DNA from: Burkholderiaceae bacterium | GTDB taxonomy: Bacteria; Pseudomonadota; Gammaproteobacteria; Burkholderiales; Burkholderiaceae_C | DNA: 64,000 nucleotides | NCBI GenBank assembly: GCA_019745555.1 | Contig: JAIESX010000020.1 | Coordinates: 82,422 to 146,421 of the forward strand | Direction of reading: 5' to 3' | Part shown: piece after piece, positions 19,249 through 28,215 of the stretch | Position numbering within the stretch: position 1 is the first letter of the stretch | How the letters are laid out: every line of letters begins with the position of its first letter | Translations under genes and position numbers: made by a program | The notes under the pieces: generated by a model | What the model was told of the DNA's origin: nothing | Seen by the model: the letters and a program-made list of their open reading frames with translations, nothing else | Databases searched by the model: none

Positions 19249-19476
19249 TCAGTGGCTCGACAGTTCGCCCGGCAGGGTCTCGTCGTCGTCCCCGGCCTCG
19301 GCGGCCGGATCGACGGCATAGGGAATCAGGGGCTTGTCCAGCGGACGCAGCTGATGGCGGCGCAGCGAGCGTAGCGAGGTGGAGCGCTCCATGGCCTGGA
19401 GCACGGTCTCGGGCTCCATCATCAGGCTGAAAGGGTTGAGCGAAATGGGGTTGGTTCTCACAGGTTTTCCTTGCAT
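19249..19476 (-). CDS. Small uncharacterised protein, 75 aa
   Basis: 75 aa from ATG 19474-19476; a GTG directly before it (19477-19479) is an alternative start. It begins MQGKPVRTNPISLNPFSLMMEPE, has a basic centre (RSLRRHQLRPLDKP) and an acidic C-terminus (AAEAGDDDETLPGE). I recall similar short proteins in Burkholderiales but know no function. It precedes the DUF6352 gene and could be cotranscribed with it. Confidence 0.6.
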   Translation of the reverse strand: MQGKPVRTNPISLNPFSLMMEPETVLQAMERSTSLRSLRRHQLRPLDKPLIPYAVDPAAEAGDDDETLPGELSSH

Positions 19477-19588
19477 CACACCAGCATGCGATGTGGTGAA
19501 ATCACTGTAGGCCCCGTGTCAGCCAACTTGAATCGGCATCTGCCGGTTTCTCGTGTCAGAAAAAACCTGACACGCCGTCCCGTCCCCG

Positions 19589-21190
19589 TCAGTTCGCCGC
19601 CGCCCGGATCAGGTCGGCCGCCTTCTCGGCGATCATGATCACCGGTGCATTGGTGTTGCCCCCCACCAGAGCCGGCATGATGCTCGCGTCCACCACGCGC
19701 AGGCCCTGCAGGCCGTGCACACGCAGCTGGGCGTCCACCACATCCATCTCGCCCGGCCCCATGCGGCAGCTGCCCGCGGGGTGGTAGATGGTGTCGGCGT
19801 GATTGCGGATGAACTGCTCGATCTGCACATCGCTCCTGGCCACCGCCGAGGCCGGCAGCTCCTGCGCGCCGAAACGCGCCAGCGCAGGTTGCGACAGGAT
19901 GCTGCGCATGAGCTTGAAGCCGCGGACCAGGCGGTCCACGTCGTCGCGCTCGCCCAGGAAATTGGGATCGATCAGCGGCGCGGCCAGCGGGTCGGCACTG
20001 GCCAGGCGCAGGCTGCCGCGGCTCCTGGGGCGCAGCAGGCAGACATGGCAGGAGTAGCCGTGACCCGTGGTCGTGGTGCGTCCATGGTCCACGAGCTTGC
20101 CGACCACGAAGTGCAGCTGCAGATCGGGCACGGGCTCGCCGGCCTGGCTGCGGATGAAGCCGCCGGCCTCGGCGAAATTGGTCGTCAGCATGCCGCTGCG
20201 CGAGCGGCGCCATTCCCAGATGCCGCGCAGCACATTGAGCACCCCCTTGGGCGAGAGGCCGAAGAGGTCGGTGAGCTGCGGTGCGTCGTAGACGGTGACG
20301 ACGTCCACGTGGTCCTGCAAGTGGCGGCCCACGCCCGGCAGCTCGTGCAGCACCGGGATGCCGTGCTGGTGCAGCAGGCCGCCCGGGCCGACGCCGGAGA
20401 GCATGAGCAGCTGCGGCGACTGCAGCGCGCCGGCCGAGAGGATGACTTCGCGCGCAGCGCGCAGCGTCTGCTTGTGCCCGCCCTGCAGAAACTCCACGCC
20501 CACGGCGCGCCGCTCCTCGAACAGCACGCGTGTGGTTTGCGCGCCCGTGATGACCCTCAGGTTGGGGCGCCCGAGGTTGGGCGTGAGGTAGGCCTTGGCG
20601 GCGGAATAGCGCTCGCCATTCTTGTGCGTCACCTGGTACAGGCCCACGCCCTCCTGGCTGGCGCCGTTGAAGTCCTCGTTGTGCACATAGCCGGCCTGCA
20701 CGCCGGCCTGCACGAAGTGCGGGCTGTAGCGGTTGGGGCTGCGCAGATCCATCACGTTGAGCGGCCCGTCCACGCCATGGAAGGCATCCGCGCCGCGCTC
20801 GTTGTGCTCGGCCTTGCGGAAGTAGGGCAGCACCTCGTCCCAGCGCCAGCCCGGATTGCCGGCCGCAGCCCAGCCGTCGTAATCCTGCGGCACGCCGCGC
20901 GTGTAGATCATGGCGTTGACCGAACTCGAACCGCCCAGCACCTTGCCGCGTGGCTGGTAGCCGCGCCGGCCATTCAGGCCCTGCTGCGGCGTGGTCTGGA
21001 AGCCCCAGTTGGCCTGGCCGCTCTTGGCCAGCAGGGCCAGGCCTGCGGGGCAGTGAATCAGTACACTGCGATCGGCCGGGCCGGCCTCCAGCAGTGCGAC
21101 CTGGGCGCGTGGATCTTCTGACAGGCGGGCGGCCAGCACGCAACCGGCCGAGCCGCCGCCGATGATGATGTAGTCGTACTGCTGGGTCAT
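19589..21190 (-). CDS. GMC family FAD-dependent oxidoreductase (choline/alcohol dehydrogenase-like)
   Basis: 533 aa. FAD-binding GMC motifs are visible: [20 protein letters not shown] at residues 7-26, [14 protein letters not shown] near 86, [16 protein letters not shown] near 257, and the C-terminal [10 protein letters not shown] (active-site His) with [12 protein letters not shown]. The start is preceded by CGGAGG. It resembles choline dehydrogenase BetA and alcohol dehydrogenase AlkJ, but there is no betaine gene nearby and the substrate is open. The enzyme would oxidise a primary alcohol and pass electrons to a quinone. The gene stands alone. Confidence 0.88.
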   Translation of the reverse strand: MTQQYDYIIIGGGSAGCVLAARLSEDPRAQVALLEAGPADRSVLIHCPAGLALLAKSGQANWGFQTTPQQGLNGRRGYQPRGKVLGGSSSVNAMIYTRGVPQDYDGWAAAGNPGWRWDEVLPYFRKAEHNERGADAFHGVDGPLNVMDLRSPNRYSPHFVQAGVQAGYVHNEDFNGASQEGVGLYQVTHKNGERYSAAKAYLTPNLGRPNLRVITGAQTTRVLFEERRAVGVEFLQGGHKQTLRAAREVILSAGALQSPQLLMLSGVGPGGLLHQHGIPVLHELPGVGRHLQDHVDVVTVYDAPQLTDLFGLSPKGVLNVLRGIWEWRRSRSGMLTTNFAEAGGFIRSQAGEPVPDLQLHFVVGKLVDHGRTTTTGHGYSCHVCLLRPRSRGSLRLASADPLAAPLIDPNFLGERDDVDRLVRGFKLMRSILSQPALARFGAQELPASAVARSDVQIEQFIRNHADTIYHPAGSCRMGPGEMDVVDAQLRVHGLQGLRVVDASIMPALVGGNTNAPVIMIAEKAADLIRAAAN

Positions 21191-21285
21191 GGGTCCTCCG
21201 ACCGGCCATCGTAGCGCCCGCTCCGGCGGTCAGCCGTGAGGACAAACCCCGTGTCGAGGGGCGGGCGCCAAGGCATACTGTCTTC

Positions 21286-22038
21286 ATGCGCCTGGCCCTC
21301 ATGTCCGATCTTCACGCCAATCTGCACGCCTTGCAGGCCTGTCTGGCGCACGCGCGCGAGCAGCAGGTCACGCAGTACGCCTTCCTCGGCGACCTCGTGG
21401 GCTATGGTGCGGATCCGGGGGCCGTGGTCGACCTTGTCATGGGCCTGGCCGAGGAGGGCGCGCTGGTGCTCAAGGGCAATCACGACGAGATGGCCGCCCG
21501 CCCGCCCGAGGGCCAGCAGACCCTGGGTGAGGCCACCGCCCGATGGACGCACGCGCAGCTCGACGCCGGCCAGCGGGCCTACCTGGACAGTCTGCCCATG
21601 ACCCAGCAGCTCGACCGCGCCCTGCTGGTGCACGCCACCGTCGACGAGCCCGAGCTCTGGCGCTATGTCTACGATGCCGCGGCCGCCGGGCAGAGCCTGG
21701 ACGCCGCCAGCGTGCAGGAACAGGTGCGCTACGTCTTCGGCGGTCATGTGCACCGCCAGTCGCTCTACTACCGCGCGGCCGACGGCCAGCTCGTGCCCTT
21801 CGTACCCACCCCCGGCGTGCCCATCCCCGTGTCGGCGCGCCGCCACTGGCTGGCCACCATCGGCTCGGTCGGGCAGCCGCGCGATGGCAGCCCCAAGGCC
21901 ATGTACACGCTCTACGACAGCGAGGAGTCCGAACTCACTTTCCACCGTGTGGCGTACGACCACCATGCCGCGGCCGACGCCATCCGCCGCGCAGGCCTGC
22001 CCGATTTCTTCGCCGACCGCCTGGAGATCGGGCGATGA
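21286..22038 (+). CDS. Metallophosphoesterase (YfcE/MPP-type)
   Basis: 250 aa. The calcineurin-like metal-binding set is present: SDLHANLHAL near residues 8-17, GDLVGYGADPG near 35-45, GNHDEM near 65-70 and GGHVHRQ near 156. These ligate two metals for phosphodiester or phosphomonoester hydrolysis. The stop overlaps the ATG of the downstream kinase-like gene (ATGA), so the two products are made together. A role opposing a kinase signal is tempting, but see the degenerate kinase next door. Confidence 0.88.
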   Translation: MRLALMSDLHANLHALQACLAHAREQQVTQYAFLGDLVGYGADPGAVVDLVMGLAEEGALVLKGNHDEMAARPPEGQQTLGEATARWTHAQLDAGQRAYLDSLPMTQQLDRALLVHATVDEPELWRYVYDAAAAGQSLDAASVQEQVRYVFGGHVHRQSLYYRAADGQLVPFVPTPGVPIPVSARRHWLATIGSVGQPRDGSPKAMYTLYDSEESELTFHRVAYDHHAAADAIRRAGLPDFFADRLEIGR

Positions 22039-23426
22039 CCTCACCGGAGCTGCAGACGCCCGGCAGCAGGCTGGGCGGCTTTCTCATCGGCGAGTGCATC
22101 CACCAGGGCGCGCATGCGGGGCTCTATCGGGTGCAATGCGTCGAAGGCCAGATCGATCCCGGTTGCGCGCTCGTGCTCAAGCAGCCGCGTACGGACCACG
22201 GTGATGCCGCAGACCTGCGCCGCTTCGAGGTCGAACACCAGGCGCTGCGCGTCCTGAGCGGCCCGCAGGTGCCGCGTCTCGTGGACGCAGAAGACGCGGC
22301 ACAGCCGCCCTGGCTGGTGATGGAGTCCATCGACGGCGCCAGCCTGCAGCAGCGGCTGGATCAGCCGGCCCTGCCGGCCATCGAGGAGGTGGTGGGCCTG
22401 GGCGTGGCCCTGGCACAGGCCGTGTACCAGTTGCATCTGCAGCAGGTCGTGCATCTGGGCCTGCGGCCCGACCGCGTACGCATCACGCCGGAAGGTCGCG
22501 TGGTGCTGCTTGGCTATGGACTGTCCTGGCATGCCCACCACCCCGACCTGCATGCAGGCCTGGCCGGTGCCGCCGCCGGCGAAGCGGGCTGGATGGCCCC
22601 CGAGCAACTGCTGGGCGTGCGCGGCGATCCGCGCAGCGACATCTTTGCGCTCGGCGCCATCCTCTACCAGTTGCTCACGCACGAGTTGCCCTACGGCCTG
22701 CCCGACACCGAGGCCGCGCTGCGCCAGCGCCTGTGGCGCGAGCCGCCGCCACCGCGGCGCTGGCGGCCCGAGATTCCGCCCTGGCTGCAGGAGGTGCTGC
22801 TGCGCTGCCTGGCGCCCGAGCCTGCGCAGCGCTATCCCTCGGCCGCGCATCTCGCCTTCGACTTGCGCCACCCGCAGCAGGTGCGCGTGACGGCGCGCGG
22901 CGAGTCCCTGCAGCTCGCCCCGGCCTGGACACAGTGGCGGCGCTGGTGGCGTGCGCAGCGGCTGCTGCGCGGCCTGCCCGCCCTGCGGCCCGCGCGGGCG
23001 CTGAGCGAGGTGCCCATCGTCCTGCTCGCCGTGCCGCAGGAGGACACGCCCGCCGACACCCTGCAGGCCTTGCGCCGCGCCGCGCTGCGCGCGCTGGGCA
23101 CGCGGCCTGGCGCCCGGCTGGCCTGCGTCACGGTGCTGGTGCCGCCGTCGCGCAGCGACAGTCTGGCGCAGCGTCGCCAGCTTGCGCAGCTGCAACGCTG
23201 GGCCCAGGGGCTGGAAGGGCCAGGGCACCAGACCTCCTGCCATGTGCTCATGGCGCCCGACATCGCGTCAGCCCTGCTGGACTGGGCGCAGCGCAATGCG
23301 GTGAGCGATCTGGTGCTGGGGGCGGGTTCAGCTGCAGATGACGGTGTCGCCGTGCGCGTGGCCCGGCAGGCCGTGTGCAACGTGCAGCTGGTGCGTGCCG
23401 CGCCCGGCGATCGCCTTACAGGCTGA
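22035..23426 (+). CDS. Degenerate Ser/Thr kinase fused to a C-terminal UspA-like domain
   Basis: 463 aa from the ATG overlapping the upstream stop. Residues about 14-290 form a Hanks-type kinase fold: Lys49 of the VAIK position (ALVLKQ), MAPEQL at 187-192 and SDIFALG at 201-207. Two catalytic motifs are lost. The HRDLKPxN loop reads HLGLRPDR (140-147) and the DFG position reads LGYG (159-162), so it is probably a pseudokinase. The C-terminal ~150 residues look like a universal stress protein alpha/beta fold (SEVPIVLLAVPQ, ending NAVSDLVLGAGSAADDGVAVRVARQAVCNVQLVR). It may sense stress or nucleotide. Its end overlaps the convergent HD-GYP gene by 11 bp. Confidence 0.8.
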   Translation: MTSPELQTPGSRLGGFLIGECIHQGAHAGLYRVQCVEGQIDPGCALVLKQPRTDHGDAADLRRFEVEHQALRVLSGPQVPRLVDAEDAAQPPWLVMESIDGASLQQRLDQPALPAIEEVVGLGVALAQAVYQLHLQQVVHLGLRPDRVRITPEGRVVLLGYGLSWHAHHPDLHAGLAGAAAGEAGWMAPEQLLGVRGDPRSDIFALGAILYQLLTHELPYGLPDTEAALRQRLWREPPPPRRWRPEIPPWLQEVLLRCLAPEPAQRYPSAAHLAFDLRHPQQVRVTARGESLQLAPAWTQWRRWWRAQRLLRGLPALRPARALSEVPIVLLAVPQEDTPADTLQALRRAALRALGTRPGARLACVTVLVPPSRSDSLAQRRQLAQLQRWAQGLEGPGHQTSCHVLMAPDIASALLDWAQRNAVSDLVLGAGSAADDGVAVRVARQAVCNVQLVRAAPGDRLTG

Positions 23427-24690
23427 AGTGCTTGCGCACCATCCGCGTGAGCAGGGCCTGCAGCTGGTCCTCGTCGGCCTCGGTCAGCGTGCGGTAGACC
23501 TCGGGGGCGATGCGGTCGAAGACCTCCACCAGATGCGGGTCGAAGTGCTTGCCCGATTCCGCGCGCAGCGCCGCCAGCGCCTGCTCCAGCGCCACCGGTT
23601 CCTTGTAGGGCCGGCGCGAACACAGCGCATCGAATACATCAGCGATCGCGAAGATGCGCGCCACCTGCGGAATATCGGTGCCGGCCAGGCCGCGCGGGTA
23701 GCCGGTGCCGTCCCACTTCTCGTGGTGGCCGGCCACCACGGCCTGGCCACCGGCCAGCCAGCCCGCGCCAGCCACGATGTCCTCGCCCATGCCCACGTGC
23801 GTGTGCATGATCAGCATCTCCTCGTTGCTCAGCGGGCCGGGCTTGAGCAGGATGTGCTCGGGAATGCCGATCTTGCCCACGTCGTGCAGGAAGCTGCCAA
23901 CGATGAGCTCCTGCATGCGGGTGCCGTGCAGGCCCACGGCCTCGGCCAGCGTGGCCGAGATCCAGGCCACGCGGTAGTTGTGGATGCCGTTGTCGCTGTC
24001 GCGCCGCGCGATCGCCCGGCCCAGCGCCTCCATCATCGCGATGTGCGATTCGAGCAGCTCGCGCTGGCGGCGCTGGCTGTCGCGGTTCAGGCGCAGCACC
24101 AGCGGGTACAGCGCCAGGCCGCACAGCAGCACGGCCAGCGCCGTGAGGTAGCCCGTGCGGCGTGCATCCGTCAGCATGCGCTGGCGCTGCCAGTCGGGGA
24201 CCAGGCGCGCGCCCTCGAAATAGCCGGCCAGGCTCTGGCCTTCGTTGCGCAAGGGGATGAACACGCGCAGCACCGGTCGCCGCCCGGGCAGCCAACGCCG
24301 CTCGTACCAGGCTGCTGTGTAGCTGCGCGCGGCATGCGGGGGCAACTCCGCCTCCAGCGCGCGGCCATCGGCGCTGAACTGCTCGGCCATCAGCAGGCCG
24401 CCGGCGGTGTATATCTGGGCGATGTCGAAGTGCGAGGCCGCCAGCGCCTGCACCGCAGCCTGGGCGTTGCGCGTGGCCTGCACGCCTTCGGGACGGAAGC
24501 CTTCCTGGCGCAGCAGGCGCCGTGCATCCTCGGTGGTCTGGGCCACCAGCGTGTCCTCGAGCCGGTCGTGCGCGACCAGGCCGGCGCCGATGCCCGTCAG
24601 CGCCGCCACGGCCAGCGCCACGCCGGCCGTGCCGAGTGCGAGCTTGCGGTGGAAGGGCAGCAGAGGGACCATGCGATCCAGTTTATCCAT
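23416..24690 (-). CDS. Membrane HD-GYP domain protein, probable cyclic-di-GMP phosphodiesterase
   Basis: 424 aa from ATG 24688-24690; ATG 24699 is an alternative start. Two transmembrane helices (about 17-40 and 180-200) enclose a periplasmic sensor region. The cytoplasmic HD-GYP domain has HDVGKIGIPEHILLKPG with HD at 269-270, and the full HHEKWDGTGYP motif at 322-332. All metal and GYP residues are present, so an active phosphodiesterase of cyclic-di-GMP is expected. The sensor region resembles no family I can name. It is divergent from srkA with a 72-bp gap. Confidence 0.88.
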   Translation of the reverse strand: MDKLDRMVPLLPFHRKLALGTAGVALAVAALTGIGAGLVAHDRLEDTLVAQTTEDARRLLRQEGFRPEGVQATRNAQAAVQALAASHFDIAQIYTAGGLLMAEQFSADGRALEAELPPHAARSYTAAWYERRWLPGRRPVLRVFIPLRNEGQSLAGYFEGARLVPDWQRQRMLTDARRTGYLTALAVLLCGLALYPLVLRLNRDSQRRQRELLESHIAMMEALGRAIARRDSDNGIHNYRVAWISATLAEAVGLHGTRMQELIVGSFLHDVGKIGIPEHILLKPGPLSNEEMLIMHTHVGMGEDIVAGAGWLAGGQAVVAGHHEKWDGTGYPRGLAGTDIPQVARIFAIADVFDALCSRRPYKEPVALEQALAALRAESGKHFDPHLVEVFDRIAPEVYRTLTEADEDQLQALLTRMVRKHFSL

Positions 24691-24762
24691 GCACCCCATG
24701 CCGCTGCCTAGGGGAAAACGCCAGCGGTACCGGTCTGCTGTCGAGGCGGCGACAATCAGCGC

Positions 24763-25782
24763 ATGAACCACGCGTCGCGCCATCCTTACGAACACCTGAC
24801 CCCCGCCGTTGTGCTGGACGCGCTCGAGGGCCAGGGGCTGGCCTGCGATGGCCGCCTGCAGGCCCTGAGCTCCTACGAGAACCGCGTCTATCAGGTGCAT
24901 CTCGAAGACGGCACCGTGGTGGTGGCCAAGTTCTACCGGCCGGGCCGCTGGAGCACGGCGCAGATCCTCGAAGAGCACGCCTTTGCCGCCGAGCTGCAGG
25001 CCGCCGAGGTGCCCGTGGTCGCGCCCCTGCAGCTGCAGGGGCAGACCCTGCATCAGCATGCAGATTTCCATTTCTCCGTCAGTCCGCGCCGCGGCGGGCG
25101 TGCGCCCGAGCTCGACGACGAGGAAGTGCTCGAGTGGATCGGCCGTTTTCTCGCGCGACTGCACACCGTAGGCGCAGCGCAGCCCTTTGTGCAGCGCCCG
25201 GCGCTGGACCTGCAGGGCTTCGGTCGCGAGCCCATGGACTGGCTGCTCGCGCACGACATGATTCCGCTGGACGTGCAGTCCCTCTGGCAGCGTCGCTGCG
25301 AGGAGGCGCTGGCGCTGATCGCCCAGCATCCGGTGCTGGCAGGCGAGGCCACCGACATCCGCCGTCTGCGCCTGCACGGTGACTGTCACCCGGGCAACGT
25401 CCTCTGGACGCCGACCGATGTGCCCGCCGCGGCCGGCCCCGGACCGCATTTCGTGGACCTGGACGACGCGCGCATGGGCCCGGCCGTGCAGGACCTGTGG
25501 ATGCTGGTCTCGGGCGAGCGCGCCCAGCGCACGTATCAGCTGTCTTGTTTGCTCGATGGTTATGAACAGATGCGTGACTTCGACCGCCGCGAGCTCGCGC
25601 TCATCGAACCCCTGCGCACCCTGCGTCTCATCCACTACAGCGCCTGGCTCGCGCGCCGCTGGGACGACCCCACCTTCCCGCTCAACTTCCCCTGGTTCGG
25701 CAGCAGCGATTACTGGAAAGGCCAGATCCAGATGCTCGAAGACCAGCTCGAAGCCATGCAGGAAGAACCCCTGATGGTCTGA
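24763..25782 (+). CDS. srkA: Stress response kinase A (SrkA/YihE)
   Basis: 339 aa, family length. This is an APH/choline kinase-type fold acting as a Ser/Thr kinase that protects against stress-induced death in enterobacteria. Visible motifs are VVVAKFYRPGRWS (ATP-lysine near residue 50), LHGDCHPGNVLW (catalytic loop near 205) and FVDLDDARMGPAVQDLWML (metal-binding Asp near 230), with the YihE-typical RNFPWF-like LNFPWFGSSDYW near the C-terminus. It stands alone, divergent from the HD-GYP gene. Confidence 0.93.
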   Translation: MNHASRHPYEHLTPAVVLDALEGQGLACDGRLQALSSYENRVYQVHLEDGTVVVAKFYRPGRWSTAQILEEHAFAAELQAAEVPVVAPLQLQGQTLHQHADFHFSVSPRRGGRAPELDDEEVLEWIGRFLARLHTVGAAQPFVQRPALDLQGFGREPMDWLLAHDMIPLDVQSLWQRRCEEALALIAQHPVLAGEATDIRRLRLHGDCHPGNVLWTPTDVPAAAGPGPHFVDLDDARMGPAVQDLWMLVSGERAQRTYQLSCLLDGYEQMRDFDRRELALIEPLRTLRLIHYSAWLARRWDDPTFPLNFPWFGSSDYWKGQIQMLEDQLEAMQEEPLMV

Positions 25783-25920
25783 GGTCATCCAGCGGCGCAG
25801 AAACCTGTCGCGAATTGCAACGCCGGTGGTGTGCCGCCCACGCTCTTTAGGGATAGTCCGGGGGTGAGGCCGCGCGTGTCGGGCTAGCATGGTTCAGAAC
25901 GACACCGGAGGAGACCGACC

Positions 25921-25992
25921 ATGCGCCACAACCGAATGCACATCCTGCAGGCTGTTTGCGCCGGCGACCTCCCGCAGGAGCGAAAACCATGA
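25921..25992 (+). CDS. Putative 23-aa upstream ORF (leader peptide)
   Basis: ATG at 25921 encodes MRHNRMHILQAVCAGDLPQERKP and stops at TGA 25990-25992, which overlaps the ATG (25989) of the next gene. The Shine-Dalgarno GGAGGAG (25907-25913) with a 7-nt spacer is one of the best in the window. The next gene also has its own weaker GGAG (25976-25979). It could be a coupling peptide or the fixed start of an older longer gene. Homology of so short a peptide cannot be judged here. Confidence 0.45.
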   Translation: MRHNRMHILQAVCAGDLPQERKP

Positions 25993-26684
25993 GCTCCGTG
26001 CACATCCTCAGCGGCGGCGCCGCGCAGGGCCTCGTGCAGCAGCTGCGCGGTACCTTCTACAACGAGACCGGGCGTGCCATCGAGGGGCACTTTGGCGCGG
26101 TCAGCCAGATGCGCGACAAGCTGCTGGCCGGCGAGCCCTGCGACGTCCTCATCCTCACCGAGCCGCTGATCGACGAACTCACCGTTGCAGGCCGGGTGCA
26201 GCCCGGTTCGGTGCGGGCCCTGGGCCGGGTGCGTACCGGCCTGGCCGTCCGGGCCGGCGACACCCCGCCTCGGGTGGACACGCCCGAGGCGCTCAAGGCC
26301 ACGCTGCTGGCGGCCCAGGGCATCTACTGCCCGGACCTGCACAAGTCCACGGCGGGCTTGCACCTGATGGGCGTGCTCCAGCGCCTGGGCCTGGCCCAGA
26401 CCCTGCAGTCCAGGCTGCGTCCCTGTGCCAGTGGCACGGCGGCCATGCACGAGCTCGCCGCGGCCAGCGGCAGCCGCCTGATCGGCTGTGCCCAGGTCAC
26501 CGAGATCCGTTCCACGCCCGGTGTGCAGTTCGCCGGCGTGCTGCCCCGGGAATTCGAGTCAGCCACCTTCTATGCTGCTGCCATTGCCAGCCGGGCCGAG
26601 CAGCCGCAGGCCGCGCGCCTGCTGATCGACATGCTGGCCGCCCCTGACACGGCACCGCTGCGGCGTGCCGGCGGTTTCGAATAG
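25989..26684 (+). CDS. ModA-like substrate-binding domain protein without signal peptide
   Basis: 231 aa from ATG 25989. It has the type II periplasmic binding fold of molybdate-binding ModA: VHILSGGAAQGLVQQL at the start, DVLILTEPLIDEL near residue 53, and C-terminal repeats of small residues. Unlike transport ModA proteins it has no signal peptide, starting straight into the first beta strand. No modB or modC gene is near. It may work in the cytoplasm as a sensor or buffer of an oxyanion or other small ligand. The specific ligand is unknown. Confidence 0.7.
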   Translation: MSSVHILSGGAAQGLVQQLRGTFYNETGRAIEGHFGAVSQMRDKLLAGEPCDVLILTEPLIDELTVAGRVQPGSVRALGRVRTGLAVRAGDTPPRVDTPEALKATLLAAQGIYCPDLHKSTAGLHLMGVLQRLGLAQTLQSRLRPCASGTAAMHELAAASGSRLIGCAQVTEIRSTPGVQFAGVLPREFESATFYAAAIASRAEQPQAARLLIDMLAAPDTAPLRRAGGFE

Positions 26685-26810
26685 GGCCGGCCGGGCTGTC
26701 ACCTTGACGACGCCCTGCAAAGAACTTCCGCTATAAGGTTTTTCGGCCCGGGCGCGCGGCGCTTGCTGGCGCGGCCCGTCTTCCTCGTCACCTGAAAGAG
26801 AGCCCTGATC

Positions 26811-28187
26811 ATGCTGACCCGTCGCCATCTCTGGGCCGCCTTTGCGGCGCTGGCCCTGCTGGCCGGCTGCGCCTCGGCGCCGTCCACCTCCCAGCATCCG
26901 CCCATCGTCTTCGTGCACGGCAACGGCGACAGCGCCGCGCTGTGGCAGACCACGCTCTGGCGCTTCGAATCCAACGGCTGGCCGCGCGAGCGCCTGCACG
27001 CCATCGAGCTGCCCTATCCGCTCGCGCGTGACGACGACAGCAAGCCCCAGCCCGGGCGCACGTCCACCGCCGAACACATGGCCTACCTCAAGGCCGAGGT
27101 GGAAAAGGTCCTGCGTGCCACCGGCGCGCCGCAGGTGGTGCTGATCGGCAATTCGCGCGGCGGCAACGCCATCCGCAACTACATCCAGAACGGTGGCGGG
27201 GCGGCCACCGTCTCGCATGCCATCCTGGGCGGCACCCCCAACCACGGCGTCTGGGCCATCCCGGGTTTCCGCGAAGGCAACGAGTTCTCGGGCACTGGCC
27301 CCTTTCTCAAAGGACTGAACGCACCCAAGAACCCCAGCGGCGATGAAGTGACAGGCCCCGTGCGCTGGATGACCATCCGCAGCGACAGCAACGACAAGTT
27401 CGCCCAGCCCGACGGCCTGTGGATCGGCGCCGCGGGCAAGCCCACCAACGTGACGTATGCCGGCCCCGAGCTCAGGGGCGCGACCAATGTCGTGATCCCG
27501 CGCATCGACCACCGCGAAACGTCCTACTCCTACGCCGCCTTCGCCGCGTCCTACCGCTTCATCACCGGCCGCGCGCCTGCCGTGGACATCGTGCCCGAGG
27601 CCAGCGTCCAGCTCGGCGGCACCGTCACCGGCCTGGGCCTGGACCCGCTCAACCCCGCCAGCGGCAACTACGCCAACAACCTGCCGCTGCCCGGTGCACA
27701 GCTCGCCATCTATGAAATCGATGCCGCCACCGGCGCGCGCCGCGGTGCGGCCGTGTACACGCACAAGACCGGCGCCGACGGCCGCTGGGGCCCCTTCAGC
27801 GCCAGGCCTGGCGCCGTGTATGAGTTCGAGCTGCAGGCTTCGGGCTATGCCACCACGCATGTCTATCGCAGTGCCTTCCCGCGCAGCAGCGGCATCATCC
27901 ACCTGCGCCCCGAACGCATCGCCACAGCTGACCAGAATGCCCAGGCCTTGGTGATCTTCACGCGCCCGCGCGGCTACTTCGATGCCCAGCGCGACCGCCT
28001 GCGCCTCGACGGCCAGGCCACGCTGCCCGGCGTGCCGCCGGTGGGCGCCGGCGTGTCCAGTTCCAAGCTCAAGCTCGCCAGCGCCGAAGACCGCGCCGTC
28101 GCGGCCGAGTTCAATGGCGAAAAGCTCGTGGGCCGCGTCTGGCCGGCGGTGCAGCAGCGGGTGACGGTGCTGGAACTCACGTACTGA
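26811..28187 (+). CDS. Lipoprotein alpha/beta-hydrolase (esterase/lipase-like) with C-terminal beta domain
   Basis: 458 aa. The signal peptide ends in the lipobox LLAGC (Cys20), so it is probably membrane anchored. The hydrolase fold spans about residues 28-265: IVFVHGNGD carries the oxyanion region and GNSRGG holds the nucleophile Ser115. The C-terminal ~190 residues are beta-rich and include a carboxypeptidase-regulatory-like segment (GAQLAIYEIDAATG ... GADGRWGPF). It could be an esterase, lipase or polyester depolymerase. The substrate is not assignable. It has a GAAAGAGAG ribosome binding site. Confidence 0.8.
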   Translation: MLTRRHLWAAFAALALLAGCASAPSTSQHPPIVFVHGNGDSAALWQTTLWRFESNGWPRERLHAIELPYPLARDDDSKPQPGRTSTAEHMAYLKAEVEKVLRATGAPQVVLIGNSRGGNAIRNYIQNGGGAATVSHAILGGTPNHGVWAIPGFREGNEFSGTGPFLKGLNAPKNPSGDEVTGPVRWMTIRSDSNDKFAQPDGLWIGAAGKPTNVTYAGPELRGATNVVIPRIDHRETSYSYAAFAASYRFITGRAPAVDIVPEASVQLGGTVTGLGLDPLNPASGNYANNLPLPGAQLAIYEIDAATGARRGAAVYTHKTGADGRWGPFSARPGAVYEFELQASGYATTHVYRSAFPRSSGIIHLRPERIATADQNAQALVIFTRPRGYFDAQRDRLRLDGQATLPGVPPVGAGVSSSKLKLASAEDRAVAAEFNGEKLVGRVWPAVQQRVTVLELTY

Positions 28188-28215
28188 AGTCCCCGCGCGT
28201 GAGCCGCAACTGACC

